From positions 1-64,000 of the forward strand of contig NZ_ACVO01000004.1 of assembly GCF_000175615.1 (NCBI RefSeq): a stretch of 64,000 nucleotides of DNA, given 5' to 3'. Every line of letters starts with the position of its first letter. Position 1 is the first letter of the stretch. The DNA comes from Rothia mucilaginosa ATCC 25296. GTDB taxonomy: Bacteria; Actinomycetota; Actinomycetes; Actinomycetales; Micrococcaceae. The notes beneath the pieces are model-generated. The model was not told where the DNA came from and searched no databases. It was given only the letters and a program-made list of their open reading frames with translations. Shown one piece after another: positions 1 to 8,801 of the stretch. The position numbers were made by a program, and so were the translations under genes.

Positions 1-40
1 GACCCCCGGCCCGCTCCTCAAGGAGCAGACCGGGGGTCTT
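1..40. terminator. Hairpin terminator downstream of metI
   Basis: A stem formed by GACCCCCGG (1-9) and CCGGGGGTC (30-38) encloses a second stem GCTCCT/AGGAGC. It lies just past the metI stop and probably ends the met operon. The T-rich side is on the plus strand, so it may also serve a gene to the left of the window. Confidence 0.7.
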
Positions 41-95
41 CTATGCTGTATCAGCCGTACCTACAGTACCTACAAGGCCTACAAGGGGCACGAGC

Positions 96-791
96 TTATC
101 GGCGCATAACCTTCTTCGCCAGGAAGTTACCGATGAACTGAACCAGCTGAACCAGGACGATAATAATCGCCACAACAGCCCAGGTGATCTCATCGTTGAA
201 GCGCTGGTAGCCGTCCACAATCGCGATCTTACCCAGACCACCGGCACCCACGTAACCGGCCATAGCGGACATATCCACCACGCCAATGACGAGGAAGGTG
301 TAACCGAGGATCAGCGGGCCAAGCGCCTCCGGAATCATCACGGTGAACAGGATGGTCAGCTTTGAAGCGCCCATCGCACGCGCCGCCTCAATCACGCCCG
401 GGTCAATGGAGACCATGTTCTGCTCCACGATACGGGCAATAGCGAATGCAGCACCGAAGCTCATCGCGAAGACCGCCGCATTCACGCCCAGGCGGGTACC
501 CACCACGGCGCTCGTCAGCGGGCCCAAAGCCGCAATCAAAATAATGAACGGAATCGGGCGAATCACGTTCACCAGAATGTTCAGGATCGTGTACACGAAA
601 CGGTTCTGGAAGATGTTGCCCTCACGGGTGGTGTACAGCAGAGCACCCACAATCAGACCAACCAGACCGGCGCACACCATGGTGATAGACACCATGTAGA
701 ACGTATCGCCGATAGCCGGGAGCAGCTTCTCGGGCAGGAACTCGGACCAGTCCGTCTTAGACGCAGCCAGCGGAAGAGTAGTAGCAAACAT
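96..791 (-). CDS. metI: Methionine ABC transporter permease MetI
   Basis: Membrane permease of the D-/L-methionine importer (MUT family), 231 residues, the usual MetI length. About five hydrophobic helices and the EAA loop typical of binding-protein-dependent permeases are visible (EAARAMGASKLTILFTV, around residue 135). The ATG directly abuts the metN stop codon, and a strong AGGAGGTGCG ribosome site lies inside the end of metN, so the two are translationally coupled. Last gene of metQ-metN-metI, followed by a hairpin at 1-40. Substrate is inferred from MetN and MetQ next door. Confidence 0.95.
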   Translation of the reverse strand: MFATTLPLAASKTDWSEFLPEKLLPAIGDTFYMVSITMVCAGLVGLIVGALLYTTREGNIFQNRFVYTILNILVNVIRPIPFIILIAALGPLTSAVVGTRLGVNAAVFAMSFGAAFAIARIVEQNMVSIDPGVIEAARAMGASKLTILFTVMIPEALGPLILGYTFLVIGVVDMSAMAGYVGAGGLGKIAIVDGYQRFNDEITWAVVAIIIVLVQLVQFIGNFLAKKVMRR

Positions 792-1847
792 TTAGCGCAC
801 CTCCTGCACGCGGGCAACGGTCTTCAGTTCGGCAACGGCGGCATCAATGCTGGTGATTTCGCCGAGAAGTTCCAGGGTGAGGGTACCGTACGCCTTACCC
901 TGCAGAGTCTCAATACCGCCGCCCACAATGTTGAAGCGGACGTTACGGGCGCCCAGGTAGGACAGCACCTTACCAAGCTCCTGGTTACCCTCCACGATTT
1001 CAACGTTGATGAGGTAACCCTTGTGGTTTGCGCGCAGCTCGGCTGCTTCCTTGCCGGTGGGGGCGAGCTTGACGGTGGTTGCCACGAACAGCTTTGCCAC
1101 ATCGGTCTGCGGGTTGGAGAAGACGTCGTAGACGTTGCCCTGCTCCACCACGCGGCCGGACTCCATGACAGCCACACGGTCAGCGATGCTGGAGACCACG
1201 TCCATCTCGTGGGTAATCACCACGACGGTCACACCCAGTTCACGGTTCACACGCTTAAGAAGCGCAAGAACTTCATGAGTGGTTTCCGGGTCCAGCGCGC
1301 TGGTGGACTCATCAGCCAGCAGCAGGGCAGGGTTGGTCGCGAGCGCACGAGCAATACCCACGCGCTGCTTCTGACCACCCGAAAGCTGGTTCGGGTAGTG
1401 ACCTGCACGGTCGGCAAGACCCACGAACTCCAGCATTTCCAGGGCGCGTTCGCGGCGGTCCTTCTTAGACCAGCCGGCAATCTTCAGCGGGAACTCGACG
1501 TTACCGAGCACGGTGCGGGAGTTCATCAGGTTGAACTGCTGGAAGATCATACCGATGTTGGTGCGTGCTTCACGCAGTTCGGAGTCGCGCTTACCGGAAA
1601 TCTGGAAGCCACCGACGGTCAGGGTGCCGCTGGTGGTGGTTTCCAGGCCGTTGATGAGGCGGACCAGGGTAGACTTACCGGCGCCGGAGTAGCCGATGAT
1701 TGCAAAGATTTCGCCGCGGTTAATGCTGAGGGAGACGTTGTCCACAGCAACTACTGCCTTGGGGCCGTTGCCGAAGACCTTGGAGACTCCGTCCAGAACC
1801 ACCATGGGCTCGGTGCTGTCACCGAAGCTCTGTACCAGTTCACTCAT
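792..1847 (-). CDS. metN: Methionine ABC transporter ATP-binding protein MetN
   Basis: ATPase of the methionine importer, 351 residues. It has Walker A GYSGAGKST (around 53-61), signature LSGGQKQR, Walker B LLLADE, and after residue 260 a C-terminal ACT-like NIL domain. In the MetNI family that domain binds methionine and inhibits transport when internal methionine is high. The ATG start lacks an obvious ribosome site. A long hairpin (1901-1964) separates it from metQ and may set the ratio of binding protein to transporter. Confidence 0.96.
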   Translation of the reverse strand: MSELVQSFGDSTEPMVVLDGVSKVFGNGPKAVVAVDNVSLSINRGEIFAIIGYSGAGKSTLVRLINGLETTTSGTLTVGGFQISGKRDSELREARTNIGMIFQQFNLMNSRTVLGNVEFPLKIAGWSKKDRRERALEMLEFVGLADRAGHYPNQLSGGQKQRVGIARALATNPALLLADESTSALDPETTHEVLALLKRVNRELGVTVVVITHEMDVVSSIADRVAVMESGRVVEQGNVYDVFSNPQTDVAKLFVATTVKLAPTGKEAAELRANHKGYLINVEIVEGNQELGKVLSYLGARNVRFNIVGGGIETLQGKAYGTLTLELLGEITSIDAAVAELKTVARVQEVR

Positions 1848-1900
1848 AAATATGTATCCGTAAATGTCGTGGTTGGGGCGCTAAAGGGCATTAACGCCGT

Positions 1901-1964
1901 TACGCAAAGGACGGTAAGCCTGTCGTGACCCGCATCGGGTGCTTAGACTTACCGCCTTTGCGTA
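1901..1964 (-). promoter_or_regulatory. Long intercistronic hairpin between metQ and metN
   Basis: TACGCAAAGG-A-CGGTAAG (1901-1918) pairs with CTTACCG-C-CTTTGCGTA (1948-1964), giving about 17 base pairs with one bulged A. There is no clear U-run, so it may act as an mRNA stabiliser or processing site, or as a leaky terminator that leaves more MetQ than MetNI transcript. Structure is read directly; the role is inference. Confidence 0.6.
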
Positions 1965-1992
1965 TGCCTAGAGGAGGCGTGTATTTAGAAGA

Positions 1993-2877
1993 TTACTTCT
2001 TGGCGCGCAGCTTGGCTTCTTCGTTAGCCAGGGACTGACGCAGCTCATCGGTGCTCACGTTGACCTCAACAGCGGTGCCGCGGGTCTCTTCCTGAACAAC
2101 ATCCATGACGGGCTTAGTGTGGAAGATTTCAACAATCTTCTTGTAGGTCTCGTCGTCAGCCTTGTCCTTCTGAGCAACGAAGAGGTTCACGTACTTGATT
2201 GCCGAGGGGTCGGTCTTGGGGTCGTCCTGAGCCAGGGCGTCTGCGGGCTTCAGGCCTGCATCCTTGAGGAAGTCGTTGTTGACGACTGCGCCGTCAGCGG
2301 ACTCCATGCCAACCACGGTCTGGGTTGCGTCGACGGGAGTGACCTTCACCTTGGAGTTAGCGGTGTCCACATCGTCGATGGTGGGTGCGTCAACATCAGC
2401 GTTCTTGAAGGTAACCAGACCGTTGGTCTTCAGCAGCTTCAGAGCGCGCGCTTCGTTCACGGTGTCGTTCGGGATAACGATCTCGCCGCCCTGGGGGATG
2501 TCAGCCAACTTGGAGTGCTTCTTGGAGAACAGAGCCATCGGGTAGATGACGGTCGGGCCAACAATCTGCAGGTCCTTCTTAGCGCTCACGTTGTAGTTGG
2601 ACAGGTACGCGATGTGCTGGAAGCGGTTCATATCGATGTCACCGGCGTCCAGTGCGGGGTTCGGCTCGGTGTACGCGCTGAACTCCTTGAACTCAATGTC
2701 GATACCCTGCTTCTTAGCTTCTTCCTTCAGGGTCTTGTTGAACTTCTCAGAGCCAACCACACCGATGGTGACCTTCTTGGATGCGGAAGAGGAGGAAGAG
2801 GAGGAGTTGGTGGAACCGCAGGCTGCCAGGCCAAAGACCATGGGGACAACTGCGAGTGCAGCAGCAAACTTCTTCAC
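1993..2877 (-). CDS. metQ: Methionine-binding lipoprotein MetQ
   Basis: Substrate-binding lipoprotein, 294 residues, of the NlpA/MetQ family. The N-terminus is a lipoprotein signal with lipobox GLAAC (cysteine near residue 20), then a serine-rich linker and the mature domain starting at KKVTIGVVGSEKF. It would be anchored outside the membrane and hand methionine to MetI. First gene of the operon; its upstream region carries 10-bp-phased repeats (3021-3060) that may be the operator. Confidence 0.95.
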   Translation of the reverse strand: MKKFAAALAVVPMVFGLAACGSTNSSSSSSSASKKVTIGVVGSEKFNKTLKEEAKKQGIDIEFKEFSAYTEPNPALDAGDIDMNRFQHIAYLSNYNVSAKKDLQIVGPTVIYPMALFSKKHSKLADIPQGGEIVIPNDTVNEARALKLLKTNGLVTFKNADVDAPTIDDVDTANSKVKVTPVDATQTVVGMESADGAVVNNDFLKDAGLKPADALAQDDPKTDPSAIKYVNLFVAQKDKADDETYKKIVEIFHTKPVMDVVQEETRGTAVEVNVSTDELRQSLANEEAKLRAKK

Positions 2878-3116
2878 GGCTATGAATCTTTCTGTTGAAT
2901 GATGATGCGTTCCACCGGGTGCTCACGTTGGTACTAGCACATCCGATGGGAATGATGATGGGACAATTACAGCACGCACAAGGGCGGGTGTGGAAGTTAA
3001 TGGCTATTCATGAGACACAGAACGTCAAGGTCGTCATATTTTGTCATAATTCGTCATGCAGTGATTATTTGCCAGGTCACAAAGCGTCATTGACGGTGTA
3101 TTCAGGCGCACACAAA
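2878..3116. other. metQ upstream region
   Basis: No gene is seen. On the minus strand the leader can form a hairpin GTGCT/AGCAC around 2920-2940. I looked for SAM-I and SAM-IV riboswitch cores and did not recognise one. The 10-bp-spaced repeats at 3021-3060 are the most regular signal. Confidence 0.4.
3021..3060. promoter_or_regulatory. Phased (T/A)CGTCA direct repeats upstream of metQ
   Basis: Three consecutive ten-base units TCGTCATATT, TTGTCATAAT and TCGTCATGCA (3031-3060), preceded by a weaker unit AACGTCAAGG, repeat with exactly one helical turn. On the minus strand they give TATGAC boxes that could also be a -10 element. A cooperative operator for the met operon is a reasonable inference. 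It does not match the McbR site known from Corynebacterium. Confidence 0.4.
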
Positions 3117-3150
3117 ACGCCGGCCCGGGTACGAAAACCCAAGCCGGCGT
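3117..3150 (-). terminator. Terminator of the acyl-CoA ligase gene
   Basis: ACGCCGGC (3117-3124) pairs with GCCGGCGT (3143-3150) around an inner GGGT/ACCC stem. On the minus strand it is followed by TTTTGTGTG, as expected for an intrinsic terminator. Confidence 0.75.
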
Positions 3151-3189
3151 CCATAGTGTCCACCCATTACGGGCGGGCGGGGAATCAAC

Positions 3190-4956
3190 CTACTGATCGA
3201 ACTCGCCCGAAGCAATCAGCTGCTCACGCACCTTACGGCGCAGAACCTTACCCAGCATCGAACGGGGCAGATCATCCACCACCACGATGCGGCGCGGAAC
3301 CTTATAACGAGTCACCTTCGAATAGCAGTGCTCACGCAGAGTATGTTCCTGCACCACTCGACCCGGGGCGGGAACCACAGCGGCAACCACCATCTCGCCA
3401 CCGGCGGGCAGCGGAATACCGACTACCGCCGCATCCGCGACCATGTCGTGCTGCTTGAGGGCGACCTCAACCTCCGTCGGGGAGACGTTGAAACCGCCGG
3501 TAATAATAACTTCCTTAATACGGTCGACAATCTGAATGAAGTAGTCCTCATCCAGGCGCACAATATCGCCGGTACGCAGCCAACCCTCGGGGGTGATGGT
3601 CTTCGCCGTCTCGTCCTCACGCTTCCAGTAACCAGCAAAACGCTGAGGGCCCTTCACCCACAGCTCGCCCTCTTCACCATCAGGCACGTCCTCGCCAGTT
3701 TCCGGGTCCACCACACGAATATCGGTGGAGGGGAACGGAACACCAATAAAACCGGCACGGCGAGTGTCATTGAGCGGGTTGCAGGACACCAGCGGCGCGC
3801 ACTCGGTCAGGCCGTAGCCTTCCACCATGAAACCGCCGGACGCTTCCTCCCACTCGGCAACCAGCTCAGGCGGCAGGTTCATCGCACCAGAAACCGCGTA
3901 ACGGATACCCTCCAGGGACACGCCGCGCTTCTTCGCCTCATCCATCAGGCGGCGATACACCGGCGGAACCGCAGGAAGAATGGTCGGGCGGGTCTTCTTC
4001 ATCGCCTTCAAAATCAGGTCCATGTCCACGGTCGGGAACAGCACCAGGCGGGCACGGCACAACGACGCAATCGTCACGCCCAGGGTCATACCGTAGGCGT
4101 GGAACAGCGGCAGAACCGAGTAAATCACCTCGTCATCGCCCGGGTTAATCCATGCCTCACCCATGCGGCCGTTAGACTCCAGGTTGCGGTGCGTGAGCAT
4201 CACACCCTTCGGCAGGCCGGTCGTGCCCGAGGTGTACTGCAGCAGCGCAATATCATGCGCGGTCGGGCGGCGATGCGATGGGTCAATACGCTCGCTCTTC
4301 ACCAGCTGAGCCCACGACACCGTACCCGGCGCAGGACCGGTCAGCTTCTCACGCGAAGCACGCGCACTCTTCAACGGCAGCTTCAGCGCGGTACGCATCA
4401 GCGCGGGCATCGCAGAAATCATGTTCACCGAATAAATATGGTTCGGACGGATATCCGCCGGAAGACCCGTAATATGCGAGGCGATCTTATCCCACACAAT
4501 CGCGACCTTCGCGCCGTGATCCTCAAACATGTGGCGCAACTCCGCGCCCGTGTACAGAGGGTTATGCTCCACCACAATCGCGCCCAGGCGCAAAATCGCA
4601 TAGAACGCCGCAATATGCTGAGGGCAGTTCGGCAAAATCAGCGCCACACGGTCACCCGCCTGCACACCCGCCACACGCAGACCCTCCGCAGCACGCTCAA
4701 TCTGATCCCCCAACTCGGCATAGGTCGTGGTCGCGCCAAAGAACTCCAGCGCCACCTTGTGGGGTACGGTGCGGACCGCCTCGTCAATGAGGTGGCTCAG
4801 CGAGGTCTCGGGCAGCTCAATATCACGGGCAGTCCACGAAGAATAATTCTTCAACCAGGGGCGATGCGCCAACGGATGCGCACCAGCCGATACGCCAGCG
4901 GGGGATGCAGGTGCCGCCGCATCCTGCAGATTCGTGTTCTTCTGAGCCTCAGTCAT
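3190..4956 (-). CDS. Long-chain fatty acid-CoA ligase (acyl-CoA synthetase)
   Basis: Adenylate-forming enzyme that activates a carboxylic acid, probably a fatty acid, to its CoA thioester using ATP. With the start at 4956 it is 588 residues. Motifs in order: P-loop YTSGTTGLPKG (241-251), YGLTECAP (near 378), and the C-terminal catalytic lysine in GKVLRRKV (near 573). The reading frame is open further upstream, but that extension runs antisense through the small gene at 5104 and lacks conserved sequence, so the internal ATG (MTEAQKN) was chosen. Chain-length preference cannot be read; FadD-type is most likely. Confidence 0.9.
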   Translation of the reverse strand: MTEAQKNTNLQDAAAPASPAGVSAGAHPLAHRPWLKNYSSWTARDIELPETSLSHLIDEAVRTVPHKVALEFFGATTTYAELGDQIERAAEGLRVAGVQAGDRVALILPNCPQHIAAFYAILRLGAIVVEHNPLYTGAELRHMFEDHGAKVAIVWDKIASHITGLPADIRPNHIYSVNMISAMPALMRTALKLPLKSARASREKLTGPAPGTVSWAQLVKSERIDPSHRRPTAHDIALLQYTSGTTGLPKGVMLTHRNLESNGRMGEAWINPGDDEVIYSVLPLFHAYGMTLGVTIASLCRARLVLFPTVDMDLILKAMKKTRPTILPAVPPVYRRLMDEAKKRGVSLEGIRYAVSGAMNLPPELVAEWEEASGGFMVEGYGLTECAPLVSCNPLNDTRRAGFIGVPFPSTDIRVVDPETGEDVPDGEEGELWVKGPQRFAGYWKREDETAKTITPEGWLRTGDIVRLDEDYFIQIVDRIKEVIITGGFNVSPTEVEVALKQHDMVADAAVVGIPLPAGGEMVVAAVVPAPGRVVQEHTLREHCYSKVTRYKVPRRIVVVDDLPRSMLGKVLRRKVREQLIASGEFDQ

Positions 4957-5103
4957 GCATTGATTGTGCCTTCCCACACCCTCACGCTTCAACTCAGCAG
5001 CGCTTCTTTCCACGCTGAAAATCACACGGTACACCCGCCCCAGATACCGCAATAAATACCGAAACACTAAGGCAGAGCCCCGCAACTCTGGGATACTTAA
5101 AGC

Positions 5104-5253
5104 ATGAGTAAACGACAGCAAGACATCACTGACGAACAGTTCAAGAAGCTCCTCCGCGAAATTTCCAAACGATTCGCTATCGCCGGAGGAGTCGTCATCC
5201 TGTTCGGAATGGCCATCATCGCACTTGCTTACCTTCTGGGAGGAGCCCACTAA
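5104..5253 (+). CDS. Small single-pass membrane protein (49 aa)
   Basis: ATG at 5104, TAA at 5251-5253. The product has a charged N-terminal half (MSKRQQDITDEQFKKLLREI) and one hydrophobic helix (about residues 25-45, FAIAGGVVILFGMAIIALAY). The stop overlaps the ATG of the acetyltransferase as TAATG, so the genes are almost certainly cotranslated. The overlap and absence of frame breaks support a real gene. Function unknown. Confidence 0.7.
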   Translation: MSKRQQDITDEQFKKLLREISKRFAIAGGVVILFGMAIIALAYLLGGAH

Positions 5254-5915
5254 TGCACACCCCGCAGCGCCCCAACGGCGACATCTTCAACCGCATGATC
5301 TCCGGCGCCGCCTACATGCCCGACGCCGAATGCGCCGCGCAGACTAAGCGCATCCACGCTGCAACCGTCCTCGCCGAAGAACACTACGCACGCGGCGAGC
5401 AGGCCCAGGCAATGCACGTCTACCGTGAACACCTCGGCCACCTGGGCGAGCACTCGCACATCCGCCCCGGTGCACGCTTCGACTACGGCGTGAACACCTA
5501 TATTGGTGACGGCTCCTTCTTCAACTTTGGCTGCGTCTTCCTGGACGTCTGCCCGATCCGCATCGGCTCCACCGTGCTTGTTGGCAACAACGTACAGTTC
5601 CTCACCCCCACCCACCCGCTCAACCCGGTCGACCGCGCCGCATACTGGGAAGGTGGCGAGCCCATCACCGTTGAAGACAACGTCTGGATCGGTGGCGGCG
5701 CTATTATCCTGGGCGGTGTGACCATCGGCAAGAACTCCGTGATTGGCGCGGGCACCGTCGTCACCAAGGATGTCCCCGAAAACTCCCTCGTGGTCGGCAA
5801 CCCCGGCCGTGTGGTCCGTACCCTGGACGAGAACGAACGCCCGGCATACCCGCACACCTACTCCGCAGAAGCCCTGGAAGAAGCACGCGCCTTCTACGCT
5901 GACCGCAACCGCTAA
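5253..5915 (+). CDS. Sugar O-acetyltransferase, Maa/LacA type
   Basis: Left-handed beta-helix acetyltransferase of 220 residues that moves acetyl from acetyl-CoA to a hydroxyl of a sugar such as maltose or galactoside. An N-terminal Mac helical domain (about 1-60) precedes hexapeptide repeats (IGDGSFFNFGCVFLDV; VWIGGGAIILGGVTIGKNSV). The catalytic histidine is in LTPTHPL (near 116). Translation is coupled to the 49-residue gene before it. The exact acceptor is unknown. Confidence 0.9.
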   Translation: MHTPQRPNGDIFNRMISGAAYMPDAECAAQTKRIHAATVLAEEHYARGEQAQAMHVYREHLGHLGEHSHIRPGARFDYGVNTYIGDGSFFNFGCVFLDVCPIRIGSTVLVGNNVQFLTPTHPLNPVDRAAYWEGGEPITVEDNVWIGGGAIILGGVTIGKNSVIGAGTVVTKDVPENSLVVGNPGRVVRTLDENERPAYPHTYSAEALEEARAFYADRNR

Positions 5916-5948
5916 ATCAGCACCCAGGACTAGAATCCAAAGGATTTA

Positions 5949-7067
5949 ATGAACGCACAGAACAACAACCCGCAGCAGCATCCGGCCGACGCGGCGTCCA
6001 CCCCCACCGAAAGTGACCTGTGGGAGGCGGCATTCTCCTCCGACGACCCCACCGTGGTTCTGACCGATGAGGACCTGAACGCCGCACGCCGCGCCCACGA
6101 AAAGGCGCGCGAGTCGAGCTCTTCGGCACAGTCCTCGCAGGATGCGACCCGCCCCCTCACCGAGGCGGCTACCGCAACCCAGCCGCTCCTCTCCGCAAAC
6201 AGCGCCGCTCAAAGTACAGACTCCGGTGCTGACTTGGGCGAACCCGCTACCGATAACCTCAGCTGGCTCGACAAGCCCGCAACCCCCAGCGCGGATAATG
6301 TGCGCGGCGGCGCAACCTCTGCCCCCGCTACCCCACCTGCCCCCGCTACTGCGCCGACTGCGGCGGCAAGCTACGAAGTACCCGCACCCGGCAACGCACA
6401 TGCGGCATCGAACGCCCCGCAGGCTGACCCCGCGGCTGATGACCACTTCGTCATCCCCACCCCCGCAGGTGATGCCGCTGGCTCGGAACCCATCCTCACC
6501 GCCGCAACCGCGCTGTCCATGCAGAAGAGCCGCTACTCCCGCATGCACCTGTTGCCCGGCCTGCTCGGCTGGCTAATCACCATCTCCCTCATGGACGGTG
6601 GCCTGTGGGCTATCCAGTCGTGGCTGGCCCTGACCGGTCAGAGCGAGTCCATCGAGTACGCCTCGGTGGTCTCCCGACTCTTCAGCGGCGCGTCGAACGC
6701 CGTACCGGTAGCGGTCGCGCTGAGTGTGCTCATCTTCTTCGCCTACCTGGTGGGCGGCTACGCGGCAGGACGCATGGCACGATTCGCCGGCGCTAAGCAG
6801 GGCATTGCCGTGTGGCTCTGGCAGATTATGGCGCTCATCCTCGGGTCCCTGGCGACCTTCCTCACGCCTCAGCTGTTCCAGAACGGTGTCGCGTCCCTGT
6901 CCCTGCAGAAGCTGATTGCGGGCGATTTCGCGAACGGTCTGCTCGCGGTTCTGCTGGTTCTATCGTTGAGCTTCCTCGGCGCTATCCTCGGCGGCCTATT
7001 GGGACGCCTGTACCACCGCCGCGTAGACAAGTACCCGAGCGACCAGGTGGCACGCGAAGACGCATAG
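5949..7067 (+). CDS. Ala/Pro-rich cytosolic domain with four-helix membrane domain
   Basis: 372 residues. The first ~190 residues are low-complexity, rich in Ala, Pro, Thr and Ser, and likely disordered. The rest holds four hydrophobic helices (starting LLPGLLGWLITISL, VPVAVALSVLIFFAYLVGG, WLWQIMALILGSLATFL and LLAVLLVLSLSFLGAILGG). I do not recognise a named family. It stands alone after the acetyltransferase and ends before the palindrome at 7111. Confidence 0.75.
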   Translation: MNAQNNNPQQHPADAASTPTESDLWEAAFSSDDPTVVLTDEDLNAARRAHEKARESSSSAQSSQDATRPLTEAATATQPLLSANSAAQSTDSGADLGEPATDNLSWLDKPATPSADNVRGGATSAPATPPAPATAPTAAASYEVPAPGNAHAASNAPQADPAADDHFVIPTPAGDAAGSEPILTAATALSMQKSRYSRMHLLPGLLGWLITISLMDGGLWAIQSWLALTGQSESIEYASVVSRLFSGASNAVPVAVALSVLIFFAYLVGGYAAGRMARFAGAKQGIAVWLWQIMALILGSLATFLTPQLFQNGVASLSLQKLIAGDFANGLLAVLLVLSLSFLGAILGGLLGRLYHRRVDKYPSDQVAREDA

Positions 7068-7110
7068 GCTTCTAAGCATCTGCGCCTCGTTGCGATAGGG
7101 ATAAAACGTG

Positions 7111-7154
7111 CAGAAAACCTCCGGTACCTTACGTAAGGTACCGGAGGTTTTCTG
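7111..7154. terminator. Perfect 44-bp palindrome, bidirectional terminator
   Basis: Twenty-two bases from CAGAAAACC to CCTTAC are followed without spacer by their exact reverse complement (centre TAC|GTA). A/T-rich ends supply a U-run in both directions. It sits between the convergent genes ending at 7067 (+) and 7227 (-). Confidence 0.9.
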
Positions 7155-7226
7155 TATCTAAGTATCTGTATCCTAAACGGCCTCAGCTACCCAGCAATAC
7201 GACACTGACTAGCCAAAATATGCCGC

Positions 7227-8702
7227 CTAGTGGTCCAGCAGCAATGCAGGCTCCTCAAGAATCGCAGCCACATCAGCCATGAAGCGAGCCGACAGGTCGC
7301 CATCCACCACACGGTGATCGAAGGAGCCGCCCAGGGTCGTCACCCAGCGAGGAATAACCTCACCATCAACCACCCACGGCTTCTGCTTGATCGTACCGAA
7401 GGCAACAATCGCCACCTCACCGGGGTTAATAATCGGGGTACCCGTATCAATACCCAGCGAACCGATGTTCGTAATGGTCAGGGTACCGTTCGCCATCTCA
7501 GCGGGCTGAGTCTTACCCTCACGGGCGCGAGTGGTCAGGTTGTTCAGCGCGATAGCCAGCTCACGCAGGGACAGCTCCTGAGCGTCCTTAATGTTCGGAA
7601 CCATCAGGCCGCGCGGGGTCGCCGCAGCGATACCCAGGTTCATGAAGTGCTTAATCTGGATCTCGCTGTCGGTCCAGGTCGCATTGACCTGCGGGTTACG
7701 CTCAGCAGCCCAAATGACCGCGGCGGCCAGAACCAGCAACGGGGTGACCTTCACACCCTCAAAGTGGCGAGACTTCTTCAAGCGCTTCACGAACTCCATG
7801 GTGCGGGAGGCGTCAACGTCCACGAAGATGGATACGTGCGGGGCGCTAAACGCCGAAGAAACCATCGCCTTCGCGGTTGCCTTACGCACGCCACGCACCG
7901 GGATGCGCTCAATGCGGTCACCGGGGGTGGCTGCGGGCTGCCAGAACGGCTGGCGGGCGCCACTATGCTGCACATCGCTCAGGTGCGCCACATAGTTCAT
8001 GAGGTCCTGCTTGGTCACCTGGCCGCGCGCACCGGTAGCGGTCACATTCGCCAGATCAACACCCAGCTCCTTTGCGGCAAGACGCACCGGAGGCGGCGCG
8101 AGGGTCGGGCGGTGCGGAACCTGCTCGGGAGCCAAAGTCGGCGCGGGAGCCGCTGCGGGCTCGGGTGCCAGACGCTGCACCACCGAGTTCAGCGGGGTGT
8201 TCTCCACAAAGCGAGAGGCGCGCTCAGCCAGCTCGCTCAGCAGACCTTGGTTGCGGTTCACCGGGTCGGCGGGGGTGTGTGCCACGGGTGCCTGAACAGC
8301 CGGTGCTACCGGTGCCGCGGCAGCCTGTGCGGGCTGGGTTGCGGAGGCGGGGCGCTTGCGGGCGCGACGCTTCACAGCGTCCGCCTTGGGGCCGGAACCG
8401 ACCAGTGCGGTGCCGGACTCAGCCTCTGCTGCGGCGGGTGCCGCCGGGGTTGCGGGTGCGTTGTCGCCTCCGGAGATGCTGATAATCGGGGTGCCCACCT
8501 CAACGGTTTCGCCTTCGGCAACGAGCAGCGCCTCGACGGTGCCGGCGAAGGGCGAGGGCAGTTCAACAACACTCTTCGCGGTTTCAATTTCGACGAGGAC
8601 GTCGTTGATGGCGACCTCGGTGCCGACTGCCACCTTCCAGCTGAGGATTTCTGCTTCGGTCAGGCCTTCACCCACGTCAGGGAGCGGGAAAATCTGGGAC
8701 AT
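7227..8702 (-). CDS. 2-oxo acid dehydrogenase E2 (dihydrolipoyl acyltransferase)
   Basis: Core acyltransferase of a branched-chain 2-oxo acid or pyruvate dehydrogenase complex, 491 residues. One N-terminal lipoyl domain carries the lipoyl lysine in ETAKSV (K43). It is followed by an Ala/Pro linker, a peripheral-subunit-binding domain ([19 protein letters not shown]), and the catalytic domain ending in FDHRVVDGD (histidine near 463). Third gene of E1alpha-E1beta-E2. No lipoamide dehydrogenase (E3) follows, so E3 must come from elsewhere. The two-gene E1 favours a branched-chain substrate, since related actinobacteria use single-chain AceE for pyruvate, but that is inference. Confidence 0.92.
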   Translation of the reverse strand: MSQIFPLPDVGEGLTEAEILSWKVAVGTEVAINDVLVEIETAKSVVELPSPFAGTVEALLVAEGETVEVGTPIISISGGDNAPATPAAPAAAEAESGTALVGSGPKADAVKRRARKRPASATQPAQAAAAPVAPAVQAPVAHTPADPVNRNQGLLSELAERASRFVENTPLNSVVQRLAPEPAAAPAPTLAPEQVPHRPTLAPPPVRLAAKELGVDLANVTATGARGQVTKQDLMNYVAHLSDVQHSGARQPFWQPAATPGDRIERIPVRGVRKATAKAMVSSAFSAPHVSIFVDVDASRTMEFVKRLKKSRHFEGVKVTPLLVLAAAVIWAAERNPQVNATWTDSEIQIKHFMNLGIAAATPRGLMVPNIKDAQELSLRELAIALNNLTTRAREGKTQPAEMANGTLTITNIGSLGIDTGTPIINPGEVAIVAFGTIKQKPWVVDGEVIPRWVTTLGGSFDHRVVDGDLSARFMADVAAILEEPALLLDH

Positions 8703-8801
8703 TTTTACCTCTCACTAGGGCATATACCCTATATGGAATATTCTGTGCGGGTTCGCAACCCGCCATAGCGCAACACGCTGATACGTCAGATCAGGGAATG
8801 C

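Noticed and set aside
2878..3116. Possible SAM riboswitch upstream of metQ
   Set aside because: The position fits, but I found no SAM-I or SAM-IV core motifs, only a small hairpin and phased repeats.
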